Shown here: positions 8,976 to 17,531 of the stretch, piece by piece
Layout: each line of letters begins with the position of its first letter
Position numbering within the stretch: position 1 is the stretch's first letter
Origin: Deltaproteobacteria bacterium YD0425bin51
GTDB lineage: Bacteria > Desulfobacterota > Desulfobacteria > Desulfobacterales > YD0425bin51
DNA: 38,440 bases
Reading direction: 5' to 3'
NCBI GenBank assembly: GCA_002753225.1
Contig: PDZS01000042.1
Span: forward strand, 1 to 38,440
The notes under the pieces: model-generated
Seen by the model: only the letters and a program-made list of their open reading frames with translations
Told to the model about the DNA's origin: nothing
Databases searched by the model: none
Program-made: the position numbers and the translations under genes

Positions 8976-9563
8976 TTAAGCCTCTTTAATTTTGTTAAAC
9001 CTATGCAATTTTTGGATATAATTTTTTTGAGCATTCAGGACAAATCCCATGAGTGAATTGCGCGTCCGAATATAAGGTAAAATATTTCTCAACCTTTTGC
9101 AGAAAGGGGTTTCCACGAGTCTTTTTATAAACATGTTCGGCAAGGGATTTAGAATGAGATTCTCTGCTATACAATGTGTCTGAGATAAGATCATTGATGT
9201 TGTCAGATAGGTCATGATTGCTTCAGAAATTTTTATTAAGATATCCAGAAGCTCCCTTAAAGTAAATTTTTTTGTTTTCATTAAGAGATTCAGGGATTCT
9301 CCCCCAAAATCTTCAAATATAATGGCTTCAGTGCTTTGATATTGAATCATATCATATGATTTGATAATTCTTTGCATATTATGGTTTGATGTGATTTTAT
9401 ATTCTTGTTTGTATCTGTCCATTTCTTCAATGGTTGGATAGTCATTTTTCAGAATTTTGATGATCACAGGAAGATTGTTCGACTTTTTTAATGCGCTATA
9501 AACAAGGGAATTTGAACTTTCATAAATTTTTAAAATCACACTGTATTCCGGAAAATCAATCAT
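8976..9563 (-). pseudogene. Scrambled remnant of a Ser/Thr-kinase/AAA/sensor protein
   Basis: An ATG at 9563 opens a 195-codon frame whose first ~110 residues match the N-lobe of the kinase domain found in trifunctional Ser/Thr kinase-AAA-sensor proteins (ESSNSLVYSALKK, VIIKILKNDYPT with the ATP-binding Lys, EDFGGESLNLL). The catalytic loop is missing. From about 9210 the next frame carries recognisable but distant parts of such proteins: LISDTLYSRE...KKTRGNPFLQ from the AAA region, then FTHGICPECSKKLYP, a typical end of sensor or receiver proteins, stopping at 9001-9003. Several large internal deletions and a frameshift best explain this. What is translated downstream in the first frame is probably meaningless. 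Functional proteins of this class exceed 1000 residues. Confidence 0.75.
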
Positions 9564-9647
9564 TTAAAACTCTCCTTTATATTTCTGATTTTATAAAATA
9601 ACCCTGCCCTTTGAAAAAGTGAATTTATTAGAAACAACAACAATTAC

Positions 9648-10298
9648 TTATAAGATTTTAATGATGTCTTCAGGACGATGTAGGAAAACATCAGCTCCAC
9701 TTTGTTTTAATTCTTCCATTGGTCTAAAACCCCAAAGCACACCAACAGGATGCATTTGTGCAGCTTTGGCTGTTTTTATATCGATAGCCGTATCACCTAA
9801 ATAATGAAACTCAGAAGGCGGAATGTTTAAAATTGCTGCAATTTCTAATGCAGCTGTTGGGTCTGGCTTTTTTGGAATGGCGATTCGCTGGCCAAATACA
9901 GCTTCAAATTTCCATATGGGAAAAAAGGTGGTGATGCAGCGAACAGTTAGTTCATGGGGTTTATTAGATAAAATTGCCATTTTAAGACCATGGGCAGTTA
10001 CTATATCTAACATTTCATGGATGCCATCATATGGCCTCGTTGCAACATTCCAGTTCTGACCATAGTCATCCATAAAAAGAGCTAAACAATCATTTACTAT
10101 TTTATCTGTACGTTTATCCTCTGGTAAAGCTCTGTAGATTAAAAGTTTTGCGCCTTCTCCTACAAAATAGCGATATCTATCTATCGGATGAGTTGGAAAT
10201 CCTTTTATGGATAACACTCGGTTAACTGCATTGGATAAATCTATAAGGGTATTTAGCAATGTTCCATCCAAATCAAATAAAACTGCTTTCCATTTCAT
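9648..10298 (-). CDS. gph: HAD-family phosphatase, phosphoglycolate phosphatase-like
   Basis: A 216-residue HAD hydrolase of the Gph/PGPase group, which removes phosphate from 2-phosphoglycolate formed in DNA repair or oxygenase side reactions. All four motifs are intact: FDLDGT (nucleophile Asp 9, acid Asp 11), LSNKP (motif II), KKPDPTA (motif III Lys) and LGDTAID (motif IV acidic pair). The helical cap sits between residues 15 and 80. No signal peptide. The start is ATG 10298. The downstream gene is the kinase remnant and the upstream gene is a truncated epimerase, so it is probably transcribed alone. Substrate assignment within HAD is tentative. Confidence 0.85.
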   Translation of the reverse strand: MKWKAVLFDLDGTLLNTLIDLSNAVNRVLSIKGFPTHPIDRYRYFVGEGAKLLIYRALPEDKRTDKIVNDCLALFMDDYGQNWNVATRPYDGIHEMLDIVTAHGLKMAILSNKPHELTVRCITTFFPIWKFEAVFGQRIAIPKKPDPTAALEIAAILNIPPSEFHYLGDTAIDIKTAKAAQMHPVGVLWGFRPMEELKQSGADVFLHRPEDIIKIL

Positions 10299-10421
10299 AA
10301 GTAGCTACTTTCTATATAAAATAAAAAAAATCATGTTGTTCTAACATTTATATTATCAAAATAACTTATTCATCATACAATAAATACAATCTAAAACATC
10401 TTGCTTCTTTGGTTCATACTT

Positions 10422-10898
10422 TTAAATTTTATCGTTTTTAAATCCTTTTCTTTTAAACCATGAGATAGAATTTGCAATGGACTCATTAATTGGTGTGAGG
10501 CTAAGCCCAAGTTCTCTTTTGGCTTTTGAATTGTCAAAAAATAAATATTGTGAGGTATATGCTATTTCAGCTGGCGTGGATAATGGAGGGGTGTGCGTTA
10601 GATTGTCCGACAGCATTTTTAATGCATAAGTCCCTATTTTTAATGGGAGTACCGGAATTTTTGGAATTATCCAGTGGTTTATTTTAGCTTCCTCACATAC
10701 CATTTTGATAAATTCTTCCATAGTAACATTTTGATTCCCAAGGATATAGAGTTCACCTGCCTTTCCTTTTTTTGCTGCCAAGATATGGCCTTTGGCAACA
10801 TCTTTCACATCGATGATATTGATGCCGCCTGAGTAATAAAATCTGTTTATTCCCCTGAGAATATCGACAATAATTTGACCAGTTGGGATAAGAAAAGA
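10422..10898 (-). pseudogene. C-terminal fragment of an NAD-dependent epimerase/dihydroflavonol reductase-like protein
   Basis: The frame is open for 158 residues but begins at an in-frame stop (10899-10901), not at a start. It starts in the middle of an extended-SDR protein (PTGQIIVDILRGINRFYYSGG, then INIIDVKDVAKGHILAA, GELYILGNQNVTMEEF). These are C-terminal substrate-domain motifs of dihydroflavonol-reductase/HpnA-like epimerases. The NAD-binding Rossmann half with GxxGxxG and the catalytic YxxxK are absent, and the Fe-S flavoprotein gene ends only about 90 bp upstream. A methionine at 10808 could start a 128-residue product, but this would have no cofactor site. I read it as a 5'-deleted pseudogene. 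Confidence 0.75.
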
Positions 10899-10985
10899 CT
10901 AATCCAATTAAATAGCTTTTATTTATCATGTTTGGATATTTGGATTTATATTTTTTGGCAATATGTACTTTTAGATTCAAAAACT

Positions 10986-11657
10986 TTATTCAAGGTTATG
11001 ATGTTTCTTCCAATATTCATATTCAAAAGTCCATTCCTGCTTTTTCCATTGCATTAAATAACGCATTCTATCTTTAAATTTATTTATTCTGGTCTCTGTT
11101 TCTTCACATGTTATTTTGTTTTTACATGATAAAACTAATTTTTTTCCTAAATTTAATGCATTTGTCCTTATTTCATCCGGAAATATTTCACCAATGTTAC
11201 CCATAGCAGCCCATACTGACCCTACTGGTCTTACACCTGTTATAATTAAAAAGTGATTCATATAATCAGCAATAGGTTCTTCATCTCCTCCGCCAGATGT
11301 TACAATTGATGCTCCATATTTGCCTTCAAATCCAAGACAATGAAGAACCCCACAGCATCTATCCATGAATGCTTTCATTTGTGCGCTGACAGAGAAGATA
11401 TAATTGGGACTTGCTAAAATTAGGCAATCTGCTTCAATAATTTTTTTCTTAATAGACTCAAATTCATCATCCTGAGGACAGATACCTTTTTTATGGCACA
11501 TGTCACATCCTTTGCAAGGCAATATGTTCTTTCCTGTAAGAGATATAATCTCTGATGTTGCTCCTTCTGATTCAGCCCCTTCTAAGACAATTTGAGTTAG
11601 TTTTGCTGTATTACCTTTTAACCCATGTGGACTACCGATTAAAGTTATTATTTTCAT
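10986..11657 (-). CDS. Iron-sulfur flavoprotein, NADPH-dependent FMN reductase fold
   Basis: A 223-residue flavodoxin-fold protein. The N-terminus (IITLIGSPHGLKGNTAKL) is the FMN phosphate loop. Cysteines 48, 51, 54 and 60 form the compact C-x2-C-x2-C-x5-C motif of archaeal and bacterial iron-sulfur flavoproteins, which ligate one 4Fe-4S cluster next to FMN. The family transfers electrons, often from ferredoxin, to oxygen, peroxide or other acceptors. SPNYIFSVSAQMKAFMDR is the usual second FMN contact. The C-terminal ~50 residues are charged and helical (KFKDRMRYLMQWKKQEW). It lies 25 bp downstream of yjbQ and is probably co-transcribed with it. The partner is unknown. Confidence 0.88.
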   Translation of the reverse strand: MKIITLIGSPHGLKGNTAKLTQIVLEGAESEGATSEIISLTGKNILPCKGCDMCHKKGICPQDDEFESIKKKIIEADCLILASPNYIFSVSAQMKAFMDRCCGVLHCLGFEGKYGASIVTSGGGDEEPIADYMNHFLIITGVRPVGSVWAAMGNIGEIFPDEIRTNALNLGKKLVLSCKNKITCEETETRINKFKDRMRYLMQWKKQEWTFEYEYWKKHHNLE

Positions 11658-11682
11658 GTTATTCCTTATCTTATGTTTATTA

Positions 11683-12108
11683 TTATGAATAGTTTACACC
11701 TGCTCTTTTTTTAATATCATTATTTATAAATTTTAAATAAACCTTTCTATTTCTTGGGCCATCGAACTCACAAAAAAAGATTCCTTGCCATGTGCCCAAT
11801 ACCAATTCATCCTTTTCAATAGCTACAGTTGTTGAAACACCTACCAAGCTTGATTTCACATGTGCTGGTGAGTTTCCTTCTGCATGACCGTAATTTAAAG
11901 TTTCTGGTATCATCTTGTTAAGTGCCATTATTATATCTTCTTTAACGCTTGGGTCTGCAGCTTCATTAATAGTAATTCCAGCAGTTGTATGCGGCACATA
12001 AATCATACAAAGTCCATCAGAAATCCTTGAACGCTTAACTTCAGCCAAAACTTTTGATGTAATATCTATAAACTCTGTTTTCTTATATGTTTGAATGGAT
12101 AGAATCAT
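11683..12108 (-). CDS. yjbQ: YjbQ family protein (secondary thiamine-phosphate synthase enzyme)
   Basis: A 141-residue UPF0047/YjbQ protein, a normal family length. Conserved motifs are YVPHTTAGITINEAAD, the metal-binding HAEGNSPAHVKSS block and LGTWQGIFFCEFDGPRNRK. E. coli YjbQ has weak thiamine-phosphate synthase activity; the biological role is unclear. The protein forms trimers with a metal site made of the conserved histidines and a glutamate. The start is ATG 12108. It is followed after 25 bp by the Fe-S flavoprotein gene. Confidence 0.92.
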   Translation of the reverse strand: MILSIQTYKKTEFIDITSKVLAEVKRSRISDGLCMIYVPHTTAGITINEAADPSVKEDIIMALNKMIPETLNYGHAEGNSPAHVKSSLVGVSTTVAIEKDELVLGTWQGIFFCEFDGPRNRKVYLKFINNDIKKRAGVNYS

Positions 12109-12173
12109 GTTATTTTAGCTATTTGCCCCTTCAATTTAAATGTATATAGATTTTTTAATTTATTTAATAGAAC

Positions 12174-13214
12174 TCATAATTGCCGAGTTTCACCAATTTT
12201 CATTAGCCATATTTTATTATCAGATATACTCTTTTTTAAGGCTTCTTCTCTAAATAGATGTCCTGGTTCAAAAAGATTTTCCGAACCTAAGATAACAGTA
12301 CCCCAATGAACTGGCAAAAAATTTTTAGCTTTTATATCAATACCGATTTGAACACAGTCTTCAGGAGTACAGTGTATTCCTTTCATAACTTTATAAGGCT
12401 TATAAGCGCCACATGATAGTATCGCAAGATCAAAAGGACCATATTTTTCCCCAATCTGTTTATAAAATTCGCCGTAATCTCCTTCAGAGAAAAATACTTT
12501 TTTATCTTTTGAACTTTTAATTGAAAATGAAGCCCATAAAGTATCATTTGTATGGAGCAAATCTCTTTTTGAAAAATGGACTGCAGGTAATGCTGTATAA
12601 AGTATGCTATTAATGTTAACAGATTCATACCAGTCTAATTCAACAACCTTTTTAAAATTTATATCTTCAATATATCTACTAATGCCAAGAGGAACTATTA
12701 TTGTAATTTTTTCTGGGTAGGGTAATTGTTTCAGAGTTGGTATATCAAGATGATCATAATGATTATGTGATATTACAACAGTATTAATTTGAGGCAATTG
12801 GTTTATATGTATTCCTGGATATGTTACTCTCTTTGGTCCAATTGGTGGTATTGGTGTAGGATAATCTGTGAACCATGGATCGATTAGAATTATTTGACCA
12901 TCTAACTTGATAATGCATGTCATATGCCCGACCCATGTAACACTGTCATTATGAATACTTTGATAAAAATTTTCTACAGCTATCTTATTATCAAGCACAT
13001 GATCAGTTGGTATTTCTGGTCTTTTAAGTAGCGAAAAAGGTCTTGATACAAAAAACCACAAATGATCAAAAGAAAAGCTTTGTTTCTTTATAATGCCGGG
13101 TAAATTACGGAAGCCACCTTCAAGGTGATGGTAAGGTTTTTGATACGCTTTTTCAACAGCATTAACTAATATAGATAATGCTGCGATAATGATAGGGTAA
13201 ATAATAAATTTCAT
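12174..13214 (-). CDS. MBL-fold metallo-hydrolase, NAPE-PLD/UlaG-like, membrane-anchored
   Basis: A 346-residue metallo-beta-lactamase-fold protein. The first 20 residues (KFIIYPIIIAALSILVNA) form a signal anchor, so the enzyme is probably attached to the periplasmic or inner face of the membrane. The core has VTWVGHMTCIIKLDG, DPWFTDYP and the metal motif SHNHYDHLD (His150, His152, Asp154, His155); later ligands lie in FFSEGDYGEF and PVHWGT. This arrangement is that of the N-acyl-phosphatidylethanolamine phospholipase D and UlaG group. A phospholipid-like substrate fits the anchor but is not proven. Upstream a 160-bp gap separates it from ygbA. Confidence 0.85.
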   Translation of the reverse strand: MKFIIYPIIIAALSILVNAVEKAYQKPYHHLEGGFRNLPGIIKKQSFSFDHLWFFVSRPFSLLKRPEIPTDHVLDNKIAVENFYQSIHNDSVTWVGHMTCIIKLDGQIILIDPWFTDYPTPIPPIGPKRVTYPGIHINQLPQINTVVISHNHYDHLDIPTLKQLPYPEKITIIVPLGISRYIEDINFKKVVELDWYESVNINSILYTALPAVHFSKRDLLHTNDTLWASFSIKSSKDKKVFFSEGDYGEFYKQIGEKYGPFDLAILSCGAYKPYKVMKGIHCTPEDCVQIGIDIKAKNFLPVHWGTVILGSENLFEPGHLFREEALKKSISDNKIWLMKIGETRQL

Positions 13215-13374
13215 TTTTTATCTTTTATTAGTAGTTTATTCCATGTTAGACAGCTCTAAAAACGAGCTTTCTAAATTTGACCCTATTTCTTAAACAATTT
13301 TAAAACTCTTGAAATTAAATAGCATTGTCAATTTTATCACACAAAATCAATGGGATTTTTTAACTTGATAATTA

Positions 13375-13713
13375 TTATTCTTTATCCTTTAACGCACCAG
13401 ATTTAAAGCTATCAATATAATGATACATTGATAAGATAGGATGATAAATTATCATTTTGGGACCAGAAAATCTCATTATTTTTTTAACTTTATCTCTCAT
13501 AATTTTATTGAAGCAATGTATCTCGCATTTTGCACAAGATGGCTTCATATCTTTATGGGGACATTTATCTATTCTAAAAGATGCGTAGTTATAAATATCA
13601 CTGCATTCTTTACAGATTTGTGTACTATCATTATGAAAAGCCTTGCAGTATATTTCAATCATTGCTCTGATAGTTATTTTTTCTCTTTCTAAACGATTAC
13701 TTTCTATACTCAT
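13375..13713 (-). CDS. ygbA: YgbA family protein (nitrous-oxide-stimulated promoter family)
   Basis: A 112-residue protein of the YgbA_NO family. The pattern matches the family along its length: LEREKITIRAMIEIYCKAFH, C-KEC at 35-38, FRIDKCPHKD, KPSCAKCEIHCFNKIMRDKV with four cysteines, then IMRFSGPKMIIYHPIL. Seven cysteines suggest a metal or Fe-S site. In E. coli ygbA is induced by nitric oxide under NsrR and supports recovery from nitrosative stress; applying that here is inference. No NsrR-like site was identified. The start is ATG 13713. Confidence 0.88.
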   Translation of the reverse strand: MSIESNRLEREKITIRAMIEIYCKAFHNDSTQICKECSDIYNYASFRIDKCPHKDMKPSCAKCEIHCFNKIMRDKVKKIMRFSGPKMIIYHPILSMYHYIDSFKSGALKDKE

Positions 13714-13777
13714 TTAATTGCGCTAATAAGTTGCTTTTTTAATAACATTTAAAACTGTCTATGAATAATCAAAATAT

Positions 13778-14437
13778 CTATAAATATGATTCAATAAAAT
13801 TTTTAACTGCTTCTTTACCTTTATAAACCCCAAAATGTCCTTCACAAAGGATATCAGCATCAAGAGAAATAAGCAGATTAAGTGATTTTATGTAATCTTC
13901 TTTGTTAGACATAAGGCTTGGATGAAGAGGTCCATGAATATCCTGCCCAAAAAGAACTTTCAAGCCTTCTGATTCAGTTAGATAAACAACAGAACCTGGT
14001 GAATGACCTGGTATATGTATAGCTTTTATGATTCTGTTATCAAGCTCGATATCTTCTTTGTCACTATGTAATTTCCTATCAACAAGAAATGATTGCATTT
14101 TAGCTCCATACCAGGATGCAGCTGTCACTGTATCATTCCCCTCTTCAAGAAATTTAGCATCTATATGATGTGCAACTATTTTACACTGAAACTTTTCCTT
14201 AAGAGCTTTAGCTCCTCCTGTATGATCAAAATGACAATGTGTAAGGAGTAAGTATCTGATTTGATTTGGAGGTACAATACACTTGTTTATATTTTTAAAA
14301 AGCTTATCATTTGAATGTCCACACCCTGCATCAACTAATGCTGCGTCTCCATTAAAGTTAATCAGATAAATTGCAGCATCTTCATTTGCAGTAAATTCAG
14401 CCCCACCCACTTGAAATATTTCATTGGTTATCTTCAT
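13778..14437 (-). CDS. MBL-fold metallo-hydrolase, glyoxalase II-like
   Basis: A 219-residue soluble metallo-beta-lactamase-fold hydrolase. Motifs: LVDAGCGHS, the binuclear metal motif THCHFDHTGG (His67, His69, Asp71, His72), HIPGHSPGSVVYL (metal His), LFGQDIHGP (bridging Asp) and CEGHFG (final His). The size and the order fit the small 'hydroxyacylglutathione hydrolase-like' group rather than flavodiiron proteins, since there is no flavodoxin domain. The substrate is likely a thioester or phosphoester. It lies about 65 bp downstream of ygbA's end in a leftward series; there is no visible terminator in between. Confidence 0.88.
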   Translation of the reverse strand: MKITNEIFQVGGAEFTANEDAAIYLINFNGDAALVDAGCGHSNDKLFKNINKCIVPPNQIRYLLLTHCHFDHTGGAKALKEKFQCKIVAHHIDAKFLEEGNDTVTAASWYGAKMQSFLVDRKLHSDKEDIELDNRIIKAIHIPGHSPGSVVYLTESEGLKVLFGQDIHGPLHPSLMSNKEDYIKSLNLLISLDADILCEGHFGVYKGKEAVKNFIESYL

Positions 14438-14491
14438 AAATACTGAATATCCTTATTACATAATTAGTCTGTATTATAAAAAAATTATGTG

Positions 14492-14893
14492 TCATTCTTT
14501 AATATTTTCAGACGCTACATCCAACCGAAGACTTGAATCAGAACCTGAAAATTGATAATCAATAATAGCTCTTTTAATGTGAGAAAAACTTTCTTTTTTC
14601 CTATTTATAAGCAAATCAATATAATATCTTGAGTTATTAATTTCATCAATATTATTAGGGGTAGATAAAGTCTCAACAAGTTCTTGGATTTTATTCTTCT
14701 GTTCATCTTCAGAGAGTAATGTCAGATTCCATATTAAGATTGCAAATCTTATACTATTTTTAATATCTTTATCATTTTTACAGCCAACTAATAATGGTTC
14801 AGCAAAATTTTCTATTATCTCTGACATTTCCTCTATACCTTCAGGCGTTATGGCAACTGTTTTACCTAAGTCTTGCATCTTTTTTATTAGCAT
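14492..14893 (-). CDS. Hypothetical protein, helical, 133 residues
   Basis: The ATG at 14893 starts a 133-residue acidic, mainly helical protein. Visible parts are TPEGIEEMSEIIENFAEPLL, a hydrophobic block FAILIWNLTLLSEDEQ and a C-terminal YYIDLLINRKKESFSHIKRAI segment. There is no signal peptide, no transmembrane segment and only one cysteine. I do not recognise a family. It follows pptA by 24 bp, so the two are probably co-transcribed. The frame is long for such AT-rich DNA and has coherent residue composition, which supports a true gene. Confidence 0.7.
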   Translation of the reverse strand: MLIKKMQDLGKTVAITPEGIEEMSEIIENFAEPLLVGCKNDKDIKNSIRFAILIWNLTLLSEDEQKNKIQELVETLSTPNNIDEINNSRYYIDLLINRKKESFSHIKRAIIDYQFSGSDSSLRLDVASENIKE

Positions 14894-14917
14894 AATTTGC
14901 TCATCACTTTCTTTGGG

Positions 14918-15151
14918 TTATTTAAATGGATTATATCCTGGTTTTTTGTATAATTTCTCGAAATTACTTAAAATATCGGGTCTATATACATCATCAGCCC
15001 AAGCTTCTGGTTTAATTTCTTCAATAGCTACTGAAACTGATTTTTCTTCACACTTAGCTATGGCTACCACGTCTTTAACTATTTCTTCAGTAAGTTGAAT
15101 CTTTTGCTCTTCAGATCTACCAGGATAGAGTTTTACTATAACATGCGGCAT
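14918..15151 (-). CDS. pptA: Tautomerase PptA-like (4-oxalocrotonate tautomerase superfamily)
   Basis: A 77-residue tautomerase. I place the start at ATG 15151 because AAGGAGA lies six bases upstream and because the family needs proline directly after the initiator methionine (MPHVIVKLYPG); a longer frame starting at 15274 would bury that catalytic Pro. The body resembles E. coli PptA: RSEEQKIQLTEEIVKD, then AIEEIKPEAWADD and the ending KLYKKPGYNPFK, close to the KKPGY end of PptA. The N-terminal proline acts as general base in keto-enol conversion. The physiological substrate is unknown. It overlaps nothing and lies between the nitroreductase and the hypothetical gene. Confidence 0.87.
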   Translation of the reverse strand: MPHVIVKLYPGRSEEQKIQLTEEIVKDVVAIAKCEEKSVSVAIEEIKPEAWADDVYRPDILSNFEKLYKKPGYNPFK

Positions 15152-15206
15152 TTTTATCTCCTTCAATACCATTATAAATAGGCTATTATCAGAATTACGT
15201 TTTAAA

Positions 15207-16028
15207 TTAACGCCAAATAATATTAGGCGTTTTACGCAACGGTAATCTATGGTAAGTAAATTTAGGATAGCCAAGCATCATTGCACCAAAACATTGATGT
15301 TCAAGTGGAAGAGACAAGGCTTCCATCATTTTAGGAAATGTATTGGCAGCTGCATTAAAATAACCTGCCCAACAACAACCTAATCCCATGCTCATTGCTG
15401 ATAATTCTAAATATGTCAAAGCTATTGTACAAGCAGCCTGAGCAAAAGGATTATTCTTTTGTGCATGTGTCACAATTAAAACTGGTGCACCTCTTAAAAA
15501 TACATCCTTCCCATTTTCCCATCTTGTTAATGTTCTATCCATATGCATAGACTTTGCAAATTCAGTCATATTATCTATAATCCAATGCATCCATTCTGCA
15601 AGAATAACTGAAAAATTATTTAACTCATCTTTATTTGTCAAAACTAACCATTCTACGCATTGAGAGTTATGACCAGATGGTGCATAACGGCTAACCTCAA
15701 TTAATTTACTTAAAGTGTCTTTTGAAACTGAATTTTTTTTAAAAACACGTATTGAGCGGCGGCTTCTTAAAAAATGTTCGCATTGTTCTGAAGACAAATT
15801 CAACGCTTTTTGAATAGGCGGACATTGATTTACTGGAATATCTATGTGTGAAAAACTACCTGTTGGACAAGCAGTTACACAATGTCCGCATCTTATACAT
15901 ATCTCTTCTGCCTCAGGAGAAGCTTTAGGATAGCTTTCTTTTTGAAAATCTATTAATCCTGCAGGACATACCGCTGCACAAATTCCGTCTTGAATACAAG
16001 TTTTTGTGTTTATCTCAAATAAGTTCAT
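15207..16028 (-). CDS. Nitroreductase with N-terminal 2x4Fe-4S ferredoxin domain
   Basis: A 273-residue fusion. The first ~65 residues are a bacterial ferredoxin with cysteines 11, 17, 21 and 44, 47, 50, 54 (CIQDGICAAVCP and CIRCGHCVTACP), expected to hold two 4Fe-4S clusters. From about residue 85 comes an FMN-binding nitroreductase: FLRSRRSIRVFKK is the FMN phosphate site, SRYAPSGHNSQ another FMN contact, and GLGCCWAGYF the C-terminal fold element. Electrons probably pass from ferredoxin or pyruvate metabolism through the clusters to FMN and then a nitro, quinone or other organic acceptor. The start at ATG 16028 has only a weak ribosome site. Such fusions are common in anaerobes. Confidence 0.92.
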   Translation of the reverse strand: MNLFEINTKTCIQDGICAAVCPAGLIDFQKESYPKASPEAEEICIRCGHCVTACPTGSFSHIDIPVNQCPPIQKALNLSSEQCEHFLRSRRSIRVFKKNSVSKDTLSKLIEVSRYAPSGHNSQCVEWLVLTNKDELNNFSVILAEWMHWIIDNMTEFAKSMHMDRTLTRWENGKDVFLRGAPVLIVTHAQKNNPFAQAACTIALTYLELSAMSMGLGCCWAGYFNAAANTFPKMMEALSLPLEHQCFGAMMLGYPKFTYHRLPLRKTPNIIWR

Positions 16029-16109
16029 CTATTATATCCTTATATCATAATGTTAATTTTATTATAAATTTCTGTTAATTAGAATCATTATCTAATCCGC
16101 TATAAGTAA

Positions 16110-16823
16110 TCACCTGAATAGATACTTTTGATTTTCCACTCTTACTTCAGGAGGGATATGATTCTTCTCAAAATGATCATACCCTTCTTTTAAATTTTTC
16201 CAAAAATCAATCCACTCTGAATTGCTATATTTTTTCATATTTTCATCCGTCATCCGAAAAGGGAATATATCTACTTTAAAAAATTTTTGACTTCTATTTA
16301 ATGCTGCAGCTGCTAAAGAATAAATCTCTTCTATACCCTCATCTGTCATAGCGTAACAACCAATTGAAACACAATTTCCATGAACCATTAATGCGCTTCC
16401 AGTTCTTTTATGAAGTCTGTCATATTCATTAGGGTATCCTAAATTAAAGGAAAGATGAAAATTACTGGATGGGTTCATGCTTTTGGACGTTACAATATAA
16501 AACCCTTCTGGGGCTTTTCCATCACCTTTTCTTACTTTAGGACCTAATTCATCTGAGCCATATGTGCAAATTTTATAAGTTTTGAAGTGTTCAAATTTAT
16601 TTGATCTTTCTATCCACACTTCTAACTCTTTTGATTCCTTAAAAATCCTTATAAAAATTTCAGAACCGTATTCTAACTTTTTTGCATTTAATTCTAAGTT
16701 AAGTCTTGGATATACTCTTTTTATTGCTTCTTTTGACCTTTGACTGAAAGGAACTTGTGCAAATAACTCTGTAGTAAATATTATTACAAACGAAAATATT
16801 AAAAATTGTAAAAATTTATTCAT
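16110..16823 (-). CDS. YafK/DpaA-like L,D-transpeptidase-family murein enzyme, exported
   Basis: A 237-residue YkuD-fold protein. Residues 1-22 are a Sec signal peptide ending ELFAQ. The core has GDGKAPEGFY, SFNLGYPNEYDR and the catalytic MVHGNCVSIGCYAMTD (His148, Cys156), the exact arrangement of E. coli YafK. YafK (DpaA) detaches Braun lipoprotein from peptidoglycan instead of forming cross-links; that function is from E. coli and is an inference here. The ~75 residues after the catalytic domain form a charged helical tail (WIDFWKNLKEGYDHF). The product acts in the periplasm. It starts the leftward run. Confidence 0.9.
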   Translation of the reverse strand: MNKFLQFLIFSFVIIFTTELFAQVPFSQRSKEAIKRVYPRLNLELNAKKLEYGSEIFIRIFKESKELEVWIERSNKFEHFKTYKICTYGSDELGPKVRKGDGKAPEGFYIVTSKSMNPSSNFHLSFNLGYPNEYDRLHKRTGSALMVHGNCVSIGCYAMTDEGIEEIYSLAAAALNRSQKFFKVDIFPFRMTDENMKKYSNSEWIDFWKNLKEGYDHFEKNHIPPEVRVENQKYLFR

Positions 16824-17250
16824 TTATGATTTCCTTACTAAAAAAATACTTACAACATTACAAGATCCGCCTTTTTATCAATAAAACTATCAGATATATA
16901 AATATTACTGCGCCCTATCGGTGTAGTGGATTCATTTGTGCATAAGGCTAAACCTAATATCATGAATGAAGCAGTACTTTTATAACATTATTGATATCTG
17001 ATTCCTTCTATAGAGAAATTTGTACTTGATTATTTGGTTATTTGCAATAGCTAACTCCTGAATTTTTATCAAAAATGTTTTTAAAGATAGTAATTCTAAA
17101 AAATGCTCTCTCATAATTCTTTTTTCCCAAATTAAAAAATCCACATCCTAAGGAATTTAGTGGTACTAATTGATAATTTTATAATTTTTAATTTTTTTGA
17201 TATATTGTATACTACCTTCGTACTGAATGATATATAAGGAGGCAAAAAAA
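16824..17250. other. Intergenic region between divergent units
   Basis: About 400 bp of very AT-rich DNA between the leftward murein enzyme and the rightward rubredoxin-remnant operon. It must contain promoters for both. No clear -24/-12 site was found. On the minus strand, 17000-17180 has two short overlapping stop-free frames of about 40-50 codons, which could be an old gene remnant, but neither has a start with a ribosome site. AAGGAGG at 17236-17242 is a strong ribosome site serving TTG 17251. Confidence 0.5.
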
Positions 17251-17526
17251 TTGAAAAAGGGTAATAGGAGGATAACTGGAGATTTTAAAGATGAAATAGT
17301 TTATTATCAACTGATCCAAGATGGCAATGCATTTATTGAATTTATTATTGCCATTGTGATGAGTTTTGGCTTTCAGTTGAAGCACAAATATAGATTTTGT
17401 GGTGGATTCTCCCTAACTCGTCATTCCCATTATGTTCGGGCACAAATCAACGATGTTGCTATTTGGCGGATTCAATCCACAAAGTGCAAGGAAGTCTTTA
17501 CGATTCCGCCGCATTTCGTGCACTGA
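17251..17526 (+). pseudogene. Transposase N-terminal remnant inserted in a rubredoxin gene
   Basis: A strong AAGGAGG precedes TTG 17251, opening a 91-codon frame. The product (DFKDEIVYYQLIQDG, GFQLKHKYRFCGGFSLTRHS, AIWRIQSTKCKEVFTIPPHF) resembles the N-terminal part of zinc-ribbon transposases with the 'W..QC..C..VFT..PHF' pattern, but it stops at 17524-17526 before any catalytic domain. The 3' flank continues directly with the second half of a rubredoxin. The best reading is that the ribosome site and first codons (MKK) belonged to the rubredoxin gene and the middle was replaced by a transposon fragment. The family assignment of the transposase is uncertain. Confidence 0.55.
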
Positions 17527-17531
17527 TATGA

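Noticed and set aside
15152..15274. N-terminal extension of the tautomerase frame
   Set aside because: It would place residues before the catalytic proline and lies over the nitroreductase 3' end; the ribosome site supports ATG 15151.
17000..17180. Short minus-strand open frames in the 16.8-17.2 kb gap
   Set aside because: Two overlapping frames of 40-50 codons look faintly protein-like, but there is no start with a ribosome site and they could be chance; only mentioned as a possibility.
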